Counted from the stretch's first letter, positions 13,101-25,454 are shown. The stretch: DNA of 64,000 bases from Paraphysomonas bandaiensis (GCA_965644295.1 CBFFRP010000071.1:144958-208957), one strand, 5' to 3'. The notes: generated by a model from the letters alone, not told the origin. Numbers and translations are program-made.

Positions 13101-14212
13101 CAAGAGACCCCCAAGAATTCGGATTGTGGTTTCGAATACTGACACGCTCACATCAAAGTTGAACGATTCAATTTCTTGTGATATCAACCCGACAGCTTTC
13201 CTGAACTCACTGTGATTTCCCAGTACGACAAGGGTGTCTAGGGTATCCATGAGAGTGACGGCAGGTATTTTTATTAAATCAAATTTTCCGCCGGCACAGG
13301 AAAGAGGTTTTAGCTCCGCCTGCGAAATTGTCACAAAAAGGATACTACTACTGTCTTTCATACCTTTGGAAAGGCATGCTTCATATACGAATCATAGCCG
13401 TGATAAAACATACTACGTACTCTCTCTCTCAATTCCATCTGTTCCTGCTCCGAAACTGGAGATATATGAGGCACCTGCGACGCATTCAACACCCGGCTGG
13501 TAGTATGTGAGGCCGGCTCAGCTTTACTGTTTCCAGCACTTTGCTCTTCTGTGGGAAGTGGTAAGGGATTCATTCGAATCACATCTTGAATAGATGGAGG
13601 AGGCTTAGGGGGATACTTGCTGCGTCTCTCTCGGTCTCTTGCGTCGTCTAGCTCCTTTAGCCGTGCTCTATCGCACACAAGCTCTGAACAAATCTCCAGC
13701 TTGTAGTGGCAGGGGTCAGTTTCTTCTACATCATCTATAAATGTACCCAGACGTGTATCTACTCGTTTATGCTTGTGATTACGGTCCTTGTAGCGGCAAC
13801 AATGGATAGAAACTGCTGCAGACCTCTTTATAGCAATATCACTATCAGGCGGAATGCATTCCGCAGTTGGGCTCTCATAGAAGTGATCCAATTCATTGCT
13901 ACCGTTGGAAATATAGTCACCAATATGATTCACTTCACTTGGCTCCTTATTCCTGCGGTGAAAGTGCAGTTGACTCACAGACTGCTCGTGACACCACCTG
14001 TAAGACCACCACCCGTTGCGAGCGTTATACGTCAAGCACTGACCGCGCAACACATCCATTGTGCCCTTGACATCAGCTAGAGCATAATCGTCCATACGCT
14101 GAGACAGAGTAAATACATGTTAGTAACATCTGAGTGGATTTACCTCTGAGCCGGAGCATAATAACACGTACATGGTATAGATAACAAGCAACTGAATATA
14201 TATAAGACCCAT
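10119..14212 (-). CDS. MRH-GH47 (EDEM-like)-PA fusion, secretory, about 1248 aa, 8 exons
   Basis: Exons are 14212-14144, 14098-13364, 13319-13059, 13004-11248, 11200-10822, 10775-10706, 10651-10476 and 10418-10119; introns are 44-57 bp and all joins keep frame. Exon 1 encodes a hydrophobic signal peptide beginning MGLIYIQLLVIY. Residues about 44-165 look like an MRH lectin domain of OS-9/Yos9 type: the tandem Trp (GWWSYRWC), the Gln in VSQLH and a Glu/Tyr near ETDPCHYKLEIC. The GH47 domain starts at YHGYDSYM (255-262). It keeps the acidic residues expected of the family: E331 in FETTIRILGG, D472 in SDSFYEYLLK, E589 in RPELVES, and a STEAHPF motif. The C-terminus has a protease-associated domain (YGGKVLLADRGDCMF), as in EDEM3. 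The expected role is trimming and reading misfolded glycoproteins in ER-associated degradation. Having the lectin reader and the mannosidase in one chain is unusual. Confidence 0.88.
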
Positions 14213-15066
14213 AGCTGCCCTACACTAACAGTGAACACCCGATACAACCACAGAGTGTAGGTGACAGATACTTGTATATACAAGACAATAGAATGATGTC
14301 AGTTCATGTCTGTGGTTTATGAGGTGGGTCTGGCGACATTATCACCACACTTTAATTGTATATACACTCACCGTACATAGCTAGCAGAGTTCATAACTAT
14401 AGCAGTGGTGTGGTACACATACACACACAGGTACAGGTACGCACGTACACAGGTACACAACACATACAGAGTGTTCTGTATACCCTTGTATACGTTCATG
14501 TATTCACCCCGTATACATGACGGGACATACCACACAGTCTCACCTTTCGGTGCGAGAATAATATGCTTTATACACAAATGAATCACATACAGTAAATAGA
14601 CATAAACCCATGAAATGTATGTGGGAATGCAGACATTCCACATTTGGCGACAATGGATGTATTAGATTGTTTGGATTTGTTAATGTGTTTTGGCTGTGTT
14701 TTGGGAATAAAATGGACAAAAAATGCACTTGGACCATTTTTTTGTAGGCTGACAAACGTACGATGACCGTCACACAGAATGTATTTGCATAGCCCGTATT
14801 TTAGAGGTATTTCTATATGTATTCCTGTGTACGGTTATGTAGGGGGGGGGGCAGTAGCATATAGTGCTGCTGTATATTGATATTGAGGTCTATGTATGTA
14901 CTGCACTGTACTGATGTGCTGTATGTGTGTAACACACACAGGCAGGTATACACACAGTAGAGTTCTTAATAATCAACCCACCACCCAGACCGTACCATGT
15001 CTCCGGGGACAGTAACCGGAGGTGTTAAACCCCATAGTCCCTCCCTCTGATAATGCGGTGGATAGC
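14213..15066. other. Divergent intergenic region
   Basis: This lies between the divergent EDEM-like (-) and response-regulator (+) genes. It contains scattered TGTATAC/CATACA-rich simple sequence and a G9 run near 14841. No coding region is supported. Confidence 0.4.
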
Positions 15067-17305
15067 ATGACGCAGCCTCACTCCTCTCTCACAGCGTCAG
15101 ATATCATCAATGTCGTTCATGCGGTGTCTCATGATGTCAAATCCGTGCTGGTAATAATCAAATTATGTCGTTAATCTTCTGTAAAGTGTCTGTTATAACA
15201 GCTAAAGAACTCTAAGAGGACATCAGAGGATGATAATGTAAGCCCTCTGCTCTACTGATGTCTGCTGTACACTGCTGGTGTGATGTATCTGTCGTGTGTT
15301 CTCATATACTGTTCAGACACACCCTGATTTCACAGTACTGGAAGATGATATTGATGTCAAGGCTCTGTCCAAAATTATGTTTCGAAGAGATTCATCCCCC
15401 ACTAATCAGCAGTGGGAATTTTTTGATGACTTCATGGCGCTATACTTTAAAGTCGCCTCAACCATTACCCAACCTAACCTTGAGTTTTGCGCACACTATG
15501 CGAGGTTTATAATTCTTGTCTTATCCACTTTCTACTTATTCCTATATGTTTTGTAGTGTTTTGGTATGTTTTTGCCTTTGTAACCAGGAGGATGCCATGC
15601 GGTTTGTCATTGGGTTATTTGCTCCAAGTGAAAACAGTCGCTCCATCACTTTGCCTCGATGTAAGGAACTGATGTCTACGATATTTCGAAGGGGAATTAT
15701 AGTATCTGAAGGGTAGGTGATGTACGAACACTTGTGTCCTCTAACTTGTTTGTGACGGAATGCAGGACCCTTGCAGATGTTTTTCTCGACCTCAGCCAGT
15801 ACATAAACAGCCACCCCTTGCGTCATAATCGGAGCAATGAGAGTAGTGTTGACAGTTCTCTTTCTACCATGTCCTCCTCCCAAAACCTGATGGATTTTGA
15901 TTTGGAGTCTAGTGGGCATCATGACATGGTAGGGGAGGACAGCGAAAATGAACTCTTCCCGATTAAACTGGCATACAATTACTTTACGAGGCGTCACAAG
16001 ACTCTCTTGTGGCCTGTGCAGGTCATGCAGAAGCAGGTAGAGCTGTGTGTTATACGTTTACTTTAGATAAAATTTGTAATTGTCACTGTCCACTAGTTGC
16101 GTATGAAGTTCATGGGAGAGAGTGTGTGGCAGCACATGCAACAGAGCAATATCACTCCTCCAGCACTTCGGGTCACAGGCGAAGAGACCATATTCGAGTA
16201 TGTAAAAACGATATATGATATATACGATCAATCAATGGGTCGGGAATATGGTACTCGCCCCAAGAGAACTCCATCAATGTGGGTTGACACATCCGCCGTA
16301 CAGCAACAGTATCCCGGCGATATAGTAAAAGCAGAGGACACACGATCGGCCTCCTGCTCATCAGCTGCCAACGAAACTATGCAGCCGTCGACATCCAGCG
16401 CAGACAACCTGAGGGATGGTACGCCTACTGACGTCAATGGTGAGCAGACTTCTGATAGCACAACTCCCACCCTAGTAGTAGATACAGCCACGTATCCTCA
16501 GACCTCACGGTCGCGATCTCCGAAGGCCTCTCGAGCCGCCAGTCGCCTTCTCCGAATGATGTCTAGCTTCAACGAGCAGGAAGGAGGTCTGAAGATAGTG
16601 TCATCGACTCTTATGAGACAACACTTAGTGAATCAGGTTGACGACAAATTTGTGAAAGTGAAAACGTCGAAGCGACTGGCCTCTCGACTAGGACATGTTC
16701 AGAGTAGTCCTCCTCGTCGTGGTCCTGTGCGATCCTGGTGCGACCCGGATATGTCTCTGCTGCGTGATGAACAGCAGACACCACACCGGGAGACGGAGGA
16801 TTGTATTGATGGAGAAGTGGAAGACGACAGCGGAGAGACTCTTCGGGTGATGGTCGTTGAGGACAGCAAGTCTCAGCGAAAACTTATGCTTTACCGAATG
16901 CGGTGCATTCCCGGTGCGGAGAACTGGGTTGTGCGTGCAGCGATTAACGGAGAAGAAGCTCTTAGCTTAGTTAATTCATCTGATGAGCCTTTTGACGTTG
17001 TTATTGTGGATGAAAACATGCAGTCCTCTGGGGGTAGTTTACTAGGCCACGAGGTAAGCTTTATCATGAGAAATAGCTTTACTTTGTTGACTTTCTGTTT
17101 GTCGTCACAGATAGTGGACATTCTGCGGAAGAGGCCCGACATGAGTCAGTCAGTGATAATAGGGTGCACTAGTAATGCTGTAAGGTATGCAAACAACTTT
17201 CTTGCCGCCGGCGCCGATGCTGTTTGGGCCAAACCTATGCCCGATCAGGATACTATAATGAGTGAAGTGTCGTCTATTAGAGCGGCCAGAAGGAATTCAC
17301 TTTGA
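15067..17305 (+). CDS. Response-regulator receiver-domain protein, about 610 aa
   Basis: Proposed exons are 15067-15150, 15317-about 15517, 15588-15712, 15766-16036, 16097-17053 and 17111-17305. The donor near 15517 is weak and the boundary uncertain. The last intron (57 bp) is readable in frame, but its GTAAGC...CACAG signals and the fit to the fold favour splicing. The start MTQPHSSLTA makes exon 1 join in phase. The N-terminal 200 residues are not recognised and the middle is Ser/Thr-rich. The last 130 residues are a CheY-like receiver: acidic pocket VVEDS, phospho-acceptor Asp in DVVIVDEN, Thr/Ser in IIGCTS, and Lys-Pro in WAKPMP. All catalytic positions are present, so it should accept phosphate from a histidine kinase or phosphotransfer protein. 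No kinase is encoded in the window. There is no output DNA-binding domain I can see. Confidence 0.8.
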
Positions 17306-17966
17306 TAACATATACGGGATAGTAGTCTGTGTGTGTCAATATATATGTTCTTGTGCTTGCTATATTTTTGTAGAGTTGAAAATAATATTTTCAGTTCATC
17401 TATTCTGGAAACTAAAGACCAAGGGTGCCTACGACATTCGATTGAAAGTGTATATAGAGTCTTTGCTGCAGTTACACAACTCCTACTATTTATGAGTTTC
17501 AAGGAATTTTGTCCGGTTACGACATCTACGGTAAGGTTTTGTAAATAGCTATTGCAATACATTGCTCTCAATCCCTGCTCTCATAGCTTCATTTCATACT
17601 TTGCTTCGGAGTGTGATAATTGTTAAATTCATGTAGTCAATATTCAATATTCTTGCAGTAGCCCATGCGACATGCGACGAGATACATTCATTGTCCATAA
17701 ACATATGTATATGTGAAATAGGAGCTATATATGTTATATTGAAATGTATAGTGCGATTACCAGATGACTAAGCAATACGACTATTACCATTGCTGAAGAA
17801 AATTACCTCTAATATTTATGAGACTGTGCCCTAAATGATATCAAGCATTGGCCAAATGTTAGAAATATGAGCTACAGTCTAATTCGGAAATCATTAGGTT
17901 GATCTAAAATCTAAATGTACTGTGCAATACCTCAGCCATCAGTATCACCAAATACAAAGTAATTTA
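17306..17966. other. Intergenic, no gene seen
   Basis: AT-rich sequence between the response-regulator gene and the hAT-like MITE. I see no coding signal. Confidence 0.4.
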
Positions 17967-18605
17967 GTTCTAAGTAGGGCCTGTTAACCGTTAATGGTAG
18001 TGGCATTAATGGTTGTTACAATTTCCGGGACATTTTACATTAATGCCATTATAACTGCCTAGAGTGAAAGAGGTTGTACCTTGGTGCTTGCGGTGGCGCA
18101 CCAGCAGCTAGCGTAGCGTTCAAAAGTAGGATATCAGAGTACAGCACTACTTAGGTAAATTACAAAGCACTAGTTAGTTTTGGATCTTACACGCCTATTG
18201 CTAATTATTTAGACACTCACTACTTATAATTGCAGGGAACTGGTACTTGATATATAGAACTAAGAACAAAGCACTTTAAGATATAGTATCTCCTATATAC
18301 TCCAAATAAACTCTAAACAATGTTACACAATGTTCATGCAACTATACAGCTACTTTGTGCTTTGTTGCACCTTTGTTCATTATCAGCTAAATTTATAGAG
18401 ATCCGTAGTATGTTACTTTACTAAATTAGTAATTAAGGGAGCATCACACTGTAATTTACGAGTGGTATCAACTACATAGTAGGTATTAATGGCCATTAAT
18501 GGACCATTATAATTGCCGGGGCAGTTCTCATTAATGCCATTATAATTTCCGGGAACTGGGCCACCGTTAATGGACCAATAATGGTTACCAGGCCCTGTTT
18601 CTAAG
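17967..18605. mobile_element. hAT-like MITE, family 1 (17975-18597) with 8-bp TSD
   Basis: The ends are inverted: left (T)AGGGCCTGTTAACC and right GGTTACCAGGCCCTG. The flanks are GTTCTAAG (17967-17974) and TTTCTAAG (18598-18605), an 8-bp duplication with one mismatch. An 8-bp TSD with CAGGG-type ends is the hAT signature. The interior is full of inverted ATTAATGG/CCATTAAT units and carries no ORF. A LINE tail is nested at 18059-18223. The 114-bp element at 43489-43602 has the same ends. Confidence 0.75.
18059..18223 (+). mobile_element. LINE-tail insertion nested in the MITE
   Basis: This 165-bp segment ends in CACTCACTAC and contains the GGTTGTACCTTGGTGCTTGCGG block of the LINE tail, diverged from 35859-36048. 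It is flanked by TTATAACTGC (18049-18058) and TTATAATTGC (18224-18233), a 10-bp duplication with one mismatch. The flank matches MITE sequence, which shows the insertion is younger than the MITE. Confidence 0.7.
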
Positions 18606-19695
18606 TAGGATATATAATATATACAGTGTGCGCAGTCTAGAGTGTAGTGTGATGGATTCCTTGTGGCTGACCGATAGAGTGATGACGAGTCTAGGAAGGG
18701 TCAGGCTGAAGTAAGTGATGCAAATGTTAAATTTCACTATTAAACCCATTCAAATGTTGGAATGAGTAGAACTTTAGTGCTTAATAATATTCTCCTGTAG
18801 ATATTCTCCTATGTGGGGTCAGGTTACCAAGATACCCAGGATGTAATCAAATACAGCAATACCAATACCGCTCAGATGGTTGACCAGAGCTGATCGACAG
18901 GCGAATGATGGGAGTAGTTGTAATAATGCGACCATCACAACTTCTTCCACTAAAACACAAATACGGTGATTGCTGAGATACTCTGTATCCCACTATCTTC
19001 CATTAATACCGTTAACGTCATCGTGTTAGTTCATTATCTGCACCTCATAAGTAACGGCTTCACCTGTACAGCTTCCTTCTTGTGTGTCAATACTGCATTG
19101 TCATCGTCTGTGTTACTCTCATTATCAACACCTTAACTGTTAATCATAAGCTGTTCAGTACTCTATTCAAAGCTCTGTTAATTTAAGTGCAGTGCACTCA
19201 ATGCTGTATTGGAGGATGTGTGCGTGAAGGCCGCAGTGGCTGGACGGACTGTTACTGCTGTGTTCATTCATGGCAAGATTTTTTTTGTAAAATCATTTTT
19301 ACGTAAAAAAATATTTTTTTGTACAGTACAAAAAGTACTGTACGACATTCCTCATAATTAAATATACAAAAACAGAAATTGCTAACAAAAATTTCGTTTT
19401 GAAAAAAATCCTGCCTGTATATTTCACACCTTAGCGATATTTGACAGTTGCTTAGAACTCTCACTGTATACATACACCATATACACAGTCAGTAGTATCT
19501 GTGTACATGTCTGTATGTATGTATGTGTGTGTGTGTATGTACAGCATATCATATACATAGTCCACTGAACCATCATATCAATCAATATCAGATTTATTTC
19601 ACTGTTTCAATATAAGCGATACACTCATACTCATCATATCGGGTTTGCTTGTCTGGCAAAGGGCTAGAGGGGCTCGTATATCAATCTAATAATCT
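18606..19695. other. Intergenic, no gene seen
   Basis: AT-rich spacer with a short GTGT/TATG run near 19505-19540 and a poly-T/poly-A patch near 19265-19330. No coding region is supported. Confidence 0.4.
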
Positions 19696-22051
19696 ATGAG
19701 TAGCCTTGCGTTAGATGCTGGTGATATAGCAGATTGGCTCGAGGAGCTCGGTCTAGAGAAAAGGAAAGTGAACTTTACGAAGAATGTTCCGGCTGCATGC
19801 GCAGATGGGGTGCTTGTTGCCGATATCATCCATGCGATGTATCCGAAAATGATTCAGGTGACTGTTATCTGCTCATGCATACCATCCCTGTCTGTCTACA
19901 GCATACGGTCCCTGTCTATTAGTACCATACTATCCTATCCGTACCTGTTAATAGCATACTATCCGACTATAGTATGCAATCCGTATGTATTTATATTAGC
20001 ATACTATCCGTATATGTTAATGGTATGCAACCTGTATCTATAAGTTGCATGCAATCTAAGTCTATAGCATACTATCCGTGTCTATTAGTACCATACTATC
20101 CTATCCGTACCTGTTAATAGCATACTATCTGTCCATAGTATGCAGTCCGTATCTATAAGTTGCATACTATCTATATCTGTCTATAGCGTACTATCTGTAT
20201 CTGTAATAGCATTCTATCCGTATCTATTATATCTATTAATAGTATGCTATCCTTTTCTATTTATATTAGCATACTATCGGGCCTCATTGTAGGATGTGAT
20301 CTATTTTGATTAATGGAATGTGAGCCGTATATATTGATATTATGTAATCTATATCTAGCTATTATAGAGTTCTATAGCTTTTAGTAGTATGTATTCTGTC
20401 TATAGATTTTTGTTATCTATACCTCTAATTCGTCTACCCTCCAGATACATAGTTACAGTGAGACAAATAGTATTCAAAGTAGAAAGGAAAATTGGCGTCT
20501 ACTGAATAGGAAAGTCTTGAAGCATTTGAGATGTGAGGTTACTGAAGACGACATTGATATATATGCAACCCGCAAAAGTGGCCAAAAAGTGATTGAATAT
20601 TTACGAATGCTGCGAGCAAAATTACCCGCATACGAACCTTTCTATTTGTCGGGACAGTATAATAACGACGCTGGTAGGCAGGCGCGGGCCTCTGCATACT
20701 TGGCGTCAAGTGGTGCTCCACCTCCTGTCCCAGAATTAAGTGATACGACCTCCACGCCCGCTCGATCACGCCAGAACAGTGGCCGCTTTTCCACTAGTAG
20801 TCACGGAGCTAACGTAGAACCTGGTGGACCCCGCAACCGACGTCCTTCAATGATCAAGAGCGAAAAAATTCTAAAAGAGTAGGTGCCATGACTTCTATAG
20901 GTCGAAATATGATAATGCTTTATACAGACGGCAAAAAGTAGTAAGCCGAGCAAGCAAGAAAGCAGCAGGATTGTCTGAGCATGAAATTGACGCTTTGTAC
21001 ATACAGTATGCCAAAGAACTGAAGAAATCGGCCCAGGAGCTTGCAATGCAGAGCGATGAACTTGATCATCGCAGTGCTATCATGGATGCTAAAATAGCAG
21101 CTTTACGACAACAGAATAAGGTGAGACCCGTATTCATGGACCACGATGCGTGACTAATATGTGCTAGGACGAACTGCTGCGGATAGAGAAACGTATTGCA
21201 CAAACACAGATTACTATGGCTGAGGCAGAGATGGGACGAGAGATTGTTGGTGTTGACGATAGGGTTATTGATCATCTATCCGATACACAAAAAGACACGA
21301 ACTTGAAGGGACAACTCCGGAAGCAATTCCACCGTGCAAGCATTACGATAGGTACTCCAGAGAGTGTATGGTACAATAAAGATACCTCACCAGTATCCTC
21401 CGCTGGCAAGCCACGTAGAAAATCCGACAACCCTCGAGCATCTGTAAGTAGCAAGGCTACACCGTCTCCGAAGAAAGGTCTCCGTACACCTCAGTTGACC
21501 CCTGGTAGTATACCTGCGACCCCAGATCTTGGGCAGAGTAGAACGGAAGACTCTGACGTGTCTCCGCTAACAGTCCACACCAAAACATTCAGTCCGGACG
21601 GCAGACTCAGTATCGAAGGGGATGATGAATCCGACAGCGACGAAAGGTATGAACGTGTGTTCTATTGTGTAAAGTAAGAATGACTTTGGTATCTAGCGAT
21701 ATACCACCACCGCCTCCTCCTCAGTCTGAAGAAAACGACAGTCCAATCAAAGTAGCTAATGATTCTGAACCTCCAGCACTCCATGCTGGCCACAGTGTTG
21801 AACAGGCTAAACCAGATCCCCCACCAGCTGCACCACAGAGAATTCCCACAGTTGACTTCATACGCCACTTTTCTGCTGAGTATGGTAGGTTCTTTTATAT
21901 GCGCACCTCTGTGGGACCTGGTGAGGAAGCAAGTCAGTGGATTCCACCCACGTCAGGGGTGGTGCAGTGCAGAGATGACTCCACTGGCAGAGACTATTAT
22001 ACCGACTCGTCAACAGGAAAATCTGCGTGGGTGCTGTCTGATTTATGTTAA
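19696..22051 (+). CDS. SPEF1/CLAMP-like CH-domain protein with WW-like C-terminus, about 540 aa
   Basis: Exons are 19696-19857, 20445-20878, 20928-21120, 21168-21646 and 21697-22051, and all joins keep frame. Residues 1 to about 110 form the CH-type domain of the SPEF1/CLAMP family: IADWLEELGL, then a VEIHSYS-type turn (here IQIHSYS), then NWRLLNRKVLKHL. This family binds microtubules in cilia and at polarised cortices. A Ser/Pro-rich segment, a coiled coil (KELKKSAQELAMQSDEL region), a polyproline run (IPPPPPPQ) and a WW-like end (GRDYYTDSSTGKSAW) follow. The first intron is 587 bp, far longer than the others, and is filled with a degenerate minisatellite. Family assignment is by motif only. 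Confidence 0.82.
19900..20290. repeat. Degenerate minisatellite in intron 1 of the CH gene
   Basis: The unit resembles TAGCATACTATCCGTATCTAT, with variants in both orientations (TAGTATGCAATCC). A higher-order copy of about 170 bp is visible: the string from TGTCTATTAGTACCATAC onward occurs near 19914 and again near 20077. It explains the outsized intron. Confidence 0.7.
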
Positions 22052-22627
22052 TTATGACCACTGCAGTCCGTCTTCCAGAGTAGTTGTTTTCTATATCCAT
22101 AATCATGTGTTTTGTGTTTAGTAATCTTTAGTAAACGCTGTATAGTGCTTTAAAGTAACCCTTTGTCGTCGCAACGTATATACCAAAGTTTGTACTCCGA
22201 AATTTGCTGAAGCATTAAAGAACACTTCCAAAAACTGTAATTTATGTTTTAGTCTCATTTAAAGACCTAAAGATACTCTAACATCTAACAAAGTGATCAT
22301 ACACAATGTTGATGCATCGTGTGATTTACTCGTTATATATCCTTCTATCAATTATGTGTTGAAATTTTAAATTTAAAAGTGCTTTATCAGACATTTTGAT
22401 ATTGTTATACCCACTCCTTCTTGTCACTTATAACTTATATTGTGATGCTTACTAGTGTCAGCAGTAATAAAAAGCGATTCGCATACTACATCCACAAATC
22501 TTTCTTAACACTCGCAATTGCTACAATTTGTTTTGAGAAATATCGAATATATTTGGTGATTCTGTTGTCCTATTATTAATACTAGCTATCAAAAGAAGCA
22601 CAAATACTAAAATACATCAACTACATC
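22052..22627. other. Convergent intergenic spacer
   Basis: AT-rich space between the 3' ends of the SPEF1-like gene (+) and SF1 (-). No gene seen. Confidence 0.4.
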
Positions 22628-24838
22628 TTATTTCATGTCAGTATCAGGAGTAGATTGCTGGCCATAGGCGGCAGTCTGTTGTTGCTGAGCGTACCAGTTA
22701 GCATACTGTTGATACTGATTTGGATCCGTTCCTTGCACTGGCTGAGCGGGGTTCTGCCCAGCAGCAGGGGTCTGTGCCGCAGTACCCTGTTGAGCCCAGT
22801 AACCAGCATAGGCATTAGGATCCGCCGAGGCGCCCACTTGTTGAGGTGGGTATCCCCACGGTGCATATCCCTGAGGAGAAACATACGCACCAGGGTAAGC
22901 CTGCTGGTACTGCTGCTGCATCCATGGCATCGCAGGATTAGCACCAGGAGTTCCTGTTGGCATGCCTGTGATCACAGTAGACATCTGTATTACAGTCTGC
23001 TTCCCCTTCTTCGTCACAGTTACGCCAGGAGCAGTTTCTTCTTTTTCCTCCGCGTCTTTGCTAGTTCCATTCCCCCCCTTGGCATTACCCTGCCCGTCGT
23101 CCCCAAGTTCTGCCATGAAACTCATGTATTCGGTGTCCAGAGCTACCTCATTCGTAGGAGCATCCTATGCGGCACAATTAATTAGACAGTCATCAGAAGG
23201 AATAGAGTAAGCCACAAGTATATATATCAACAAACGCATACCTCTTTTAGCGGACAATCTCGTGTGGGGTGACTTTGATCTCCACAAATTGCACACCTAA
23301 CCCCTGCCGCCTGGAAGGTCTTCGTGCGCTGAGGGCACTCGAAGTGACGATGTCCTTTTTCTCCACACACAGAGCAGAACTCGTCTTCTTTCAAGGTACC
23401 ATTAATAAGCGCCAGCTCCCTCAGTTGTTTTTGCTTGTGCTCATTCTTTTCGTCATCAACCGGTACTAAAAGCTCTTGCACCATTCTTGCCGCGGCCTCA
23501 ACCTACGGACACCAATCAATACAAAGCGGATTCGAGGTACACTGCACGAAGCTGTCCATATCTTGCCGACAAATGACACAATGGGTTTTCTACGTACATT
23601 TTCCTCAGTTTCTCCTTGAACAAAGCAGTGTAGCTCATCGTCTTCATCTGGTTGCTGCTTGGCCGCCCGACCCTTGCTGCCTTCCTTAACACTCCCCTTT
23701 CCCCTGATGCTTATCTTACACCCAGTCTCGCGTTCCATTCGCTTCTGTGTGTTCCCTCGAGGACCAATGATTAGTCCAATGAAATTGTATGTCGGGTGCT
23801 CTTTGTAGGGGATATACAACTTGCGGTACGGTTTCTGCCTCACGAAATCTGCAGGTGGCTGCACACAAGTGTAAGACGAATATAAGTGGGTGTTCGAACT
23901 CATTGCGTACATCATCAAGTACACAAACATGCACTGACAACAGTACCAACCTGAAATAGAGGGTTGAGTTTCAGCATCTCCTCGATGACCTGTGTCCTCT
24001 GTTGGGTAAGAGACTCGCGCATACGTACTTCTCGGGTGTTCATTCTCTTTCCGTGGGCGTCGTACTTCGGAGGCGGCGACGGAGATCTATTGGGATTCAA
24101 TTCCGCCGCTGCTGCATCTTTTACGACAGTCATGAGGCGGTCGTTGATCTCTTTAAGCTTTAGCTGCAGGACAAGAGTCTGCTGCATGATCTCTGCTGTC
24201 AATTGGAAGGGTTGCGGGGCAGCAGCAACAGGTGCAGGTGGCTCAGCAGGAGCAGAAGACCAGCGAGAGCGGCGAGGTTTCTTGGTTCCCTCCGTAGGAG
24301 GGTCCTCAGTTCCAGCTGATACAGCGGTTCCAGTAGAAGTAGACTCCTGTGCGCTAGAAGGAGCAGCACTTTCTGTCGCAGTCACAGGAGGAGCCTCACC
24401 CCATCTGTTACGACGCTTCTTCTTCTTCTCACCATCCGCACCATCTGATTGAGCATTGCTCGCATCCCCCTGACCACTATGAAGGATCTTCTTCTCTAGT
24501 TCCAGTATATCATAACTCTCTCCCGCCTCTGTCTTCTCAGTGGCAGCCAGATATAACTTCTTCACGCTCTTAAAGCATGACCATGTTTCCAGATCTCTCC
24601 AGAACAGTGGAAATTTCTCGTATTTTTCCTGTACAATAAAATGAGTGTATAATTCCTCTTAGTTTGTGTGTATATGTCTATATACGTGTATGTATTGTAC
24701 GTATATAAGTACCTTGAAAGAGTCGTCCAGGGAGTTAAACCACGTCTTCATAGGGAGATACAGGGCCTTAAGCATGGCCTGCCGCTCCTGCTGCTCTTCG
24801 TATTCATAGGTGTCACTCGAGTCATTGAATGCACTCAT
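22628..24838 (-). CDS. SF1: Splicing factor 1 / branchpoint-binding protein, about 620 aa, 5 exons
   Basis: Exons are 24838-24713, 24628-23951, 23858-23598, 23502-23242 and 23164-22628; introns are 77-95 bp. The order matches SF1/BBP. Two basic-Arg-Trp motifs ([11 protein letters not shown]118, and KKPRRSRW, W165) resemble UHM-ligand motifs. Next come [11 protein letters not shown] with the conserved SPSP site and the helix-hairpin [11 protein letters not shown]. The KH/QUA2 domain has [11 protein letters not shown] and RGKGSVKEG. Two CCHC zinc knuckles follow ([14 protein letters not shown] at 398-411, [14 protein letters not shown] at 425-438), then [13 protein letters not shown] and a Pro/Gln/Tyr-rich tail. 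SF1 recognises the branch point during early spliceosome assembly, fitting this intron-rich genome. The first 60 residues ([10 protein letters not shown]...) are not part of the usual domain set. A (CATA)n array lies 116 bp upstream. Confidence 0.92.
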
Positions 24839-24953
24839 ATTGAACGATAGGCGGACTCGGACTGTTGTGGGCACTGTCGCGGGCTAGACGATAAATAGAT
24901 GACTTAACTATGAAAACTACAGTAACAATAGTGTCAATGGTGCAGACTACACT

Positions 24954-25228
24954 ACATACATACATACATACATACATACATACATACATACATACATACA
25001 TACATACATACATACATACATACATACATACATACATACATACATACATACATACATACATACATACATACATACATACATACATACATACATACATACA
25101 TACATACATACATACATACATACATACATACATACATACATACATACATACATACATACATACATACATACATACATACATACATACATACATACATACA
25201 TACATACATACATACATACATACATACA
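24954..25228. repeat. (CATA)n microsatellite, about 275 bp
   Basis: Pure tetranucleotide CATA on the plus strand, roughly 68 units. It sits between SF1 (-, start 24838) and the tail-anchored protein gene (+, start 25455). The long open frames it produces in every phase (YIHT or MYVC repeats) are not genes. Confidence 0.98.
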
Positions 25229-25454
25229 GCAGTGTGGCGTGTATACTGGGAATACATAGTATGGTATGGTATTATCGGTTGGTTGCTTCAATTACGGTGT
25301 TGTGTGAAGCGCTTTTGAATGCTTGTCTCTTAATCTCATACTGGAGCTGAGACATTCACTGATAAGATATTACTGTGACACGCCTCTCGCTTCAATCTGT
25401 CTACAAATCAGACAAATTGATATATAGCGTACATTATTTTAAACCTGAGTAATT

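Noticed and set aside
24822-25350. Long ORFs in all frames (MYVC and YIHT repeats)
   Set aside because: They are translations of the (CATA)n array, which has no stop in any phase. The same holds at 39334-40116 and 54818-55900, except that the tail of the last one may include a separate short ORF.
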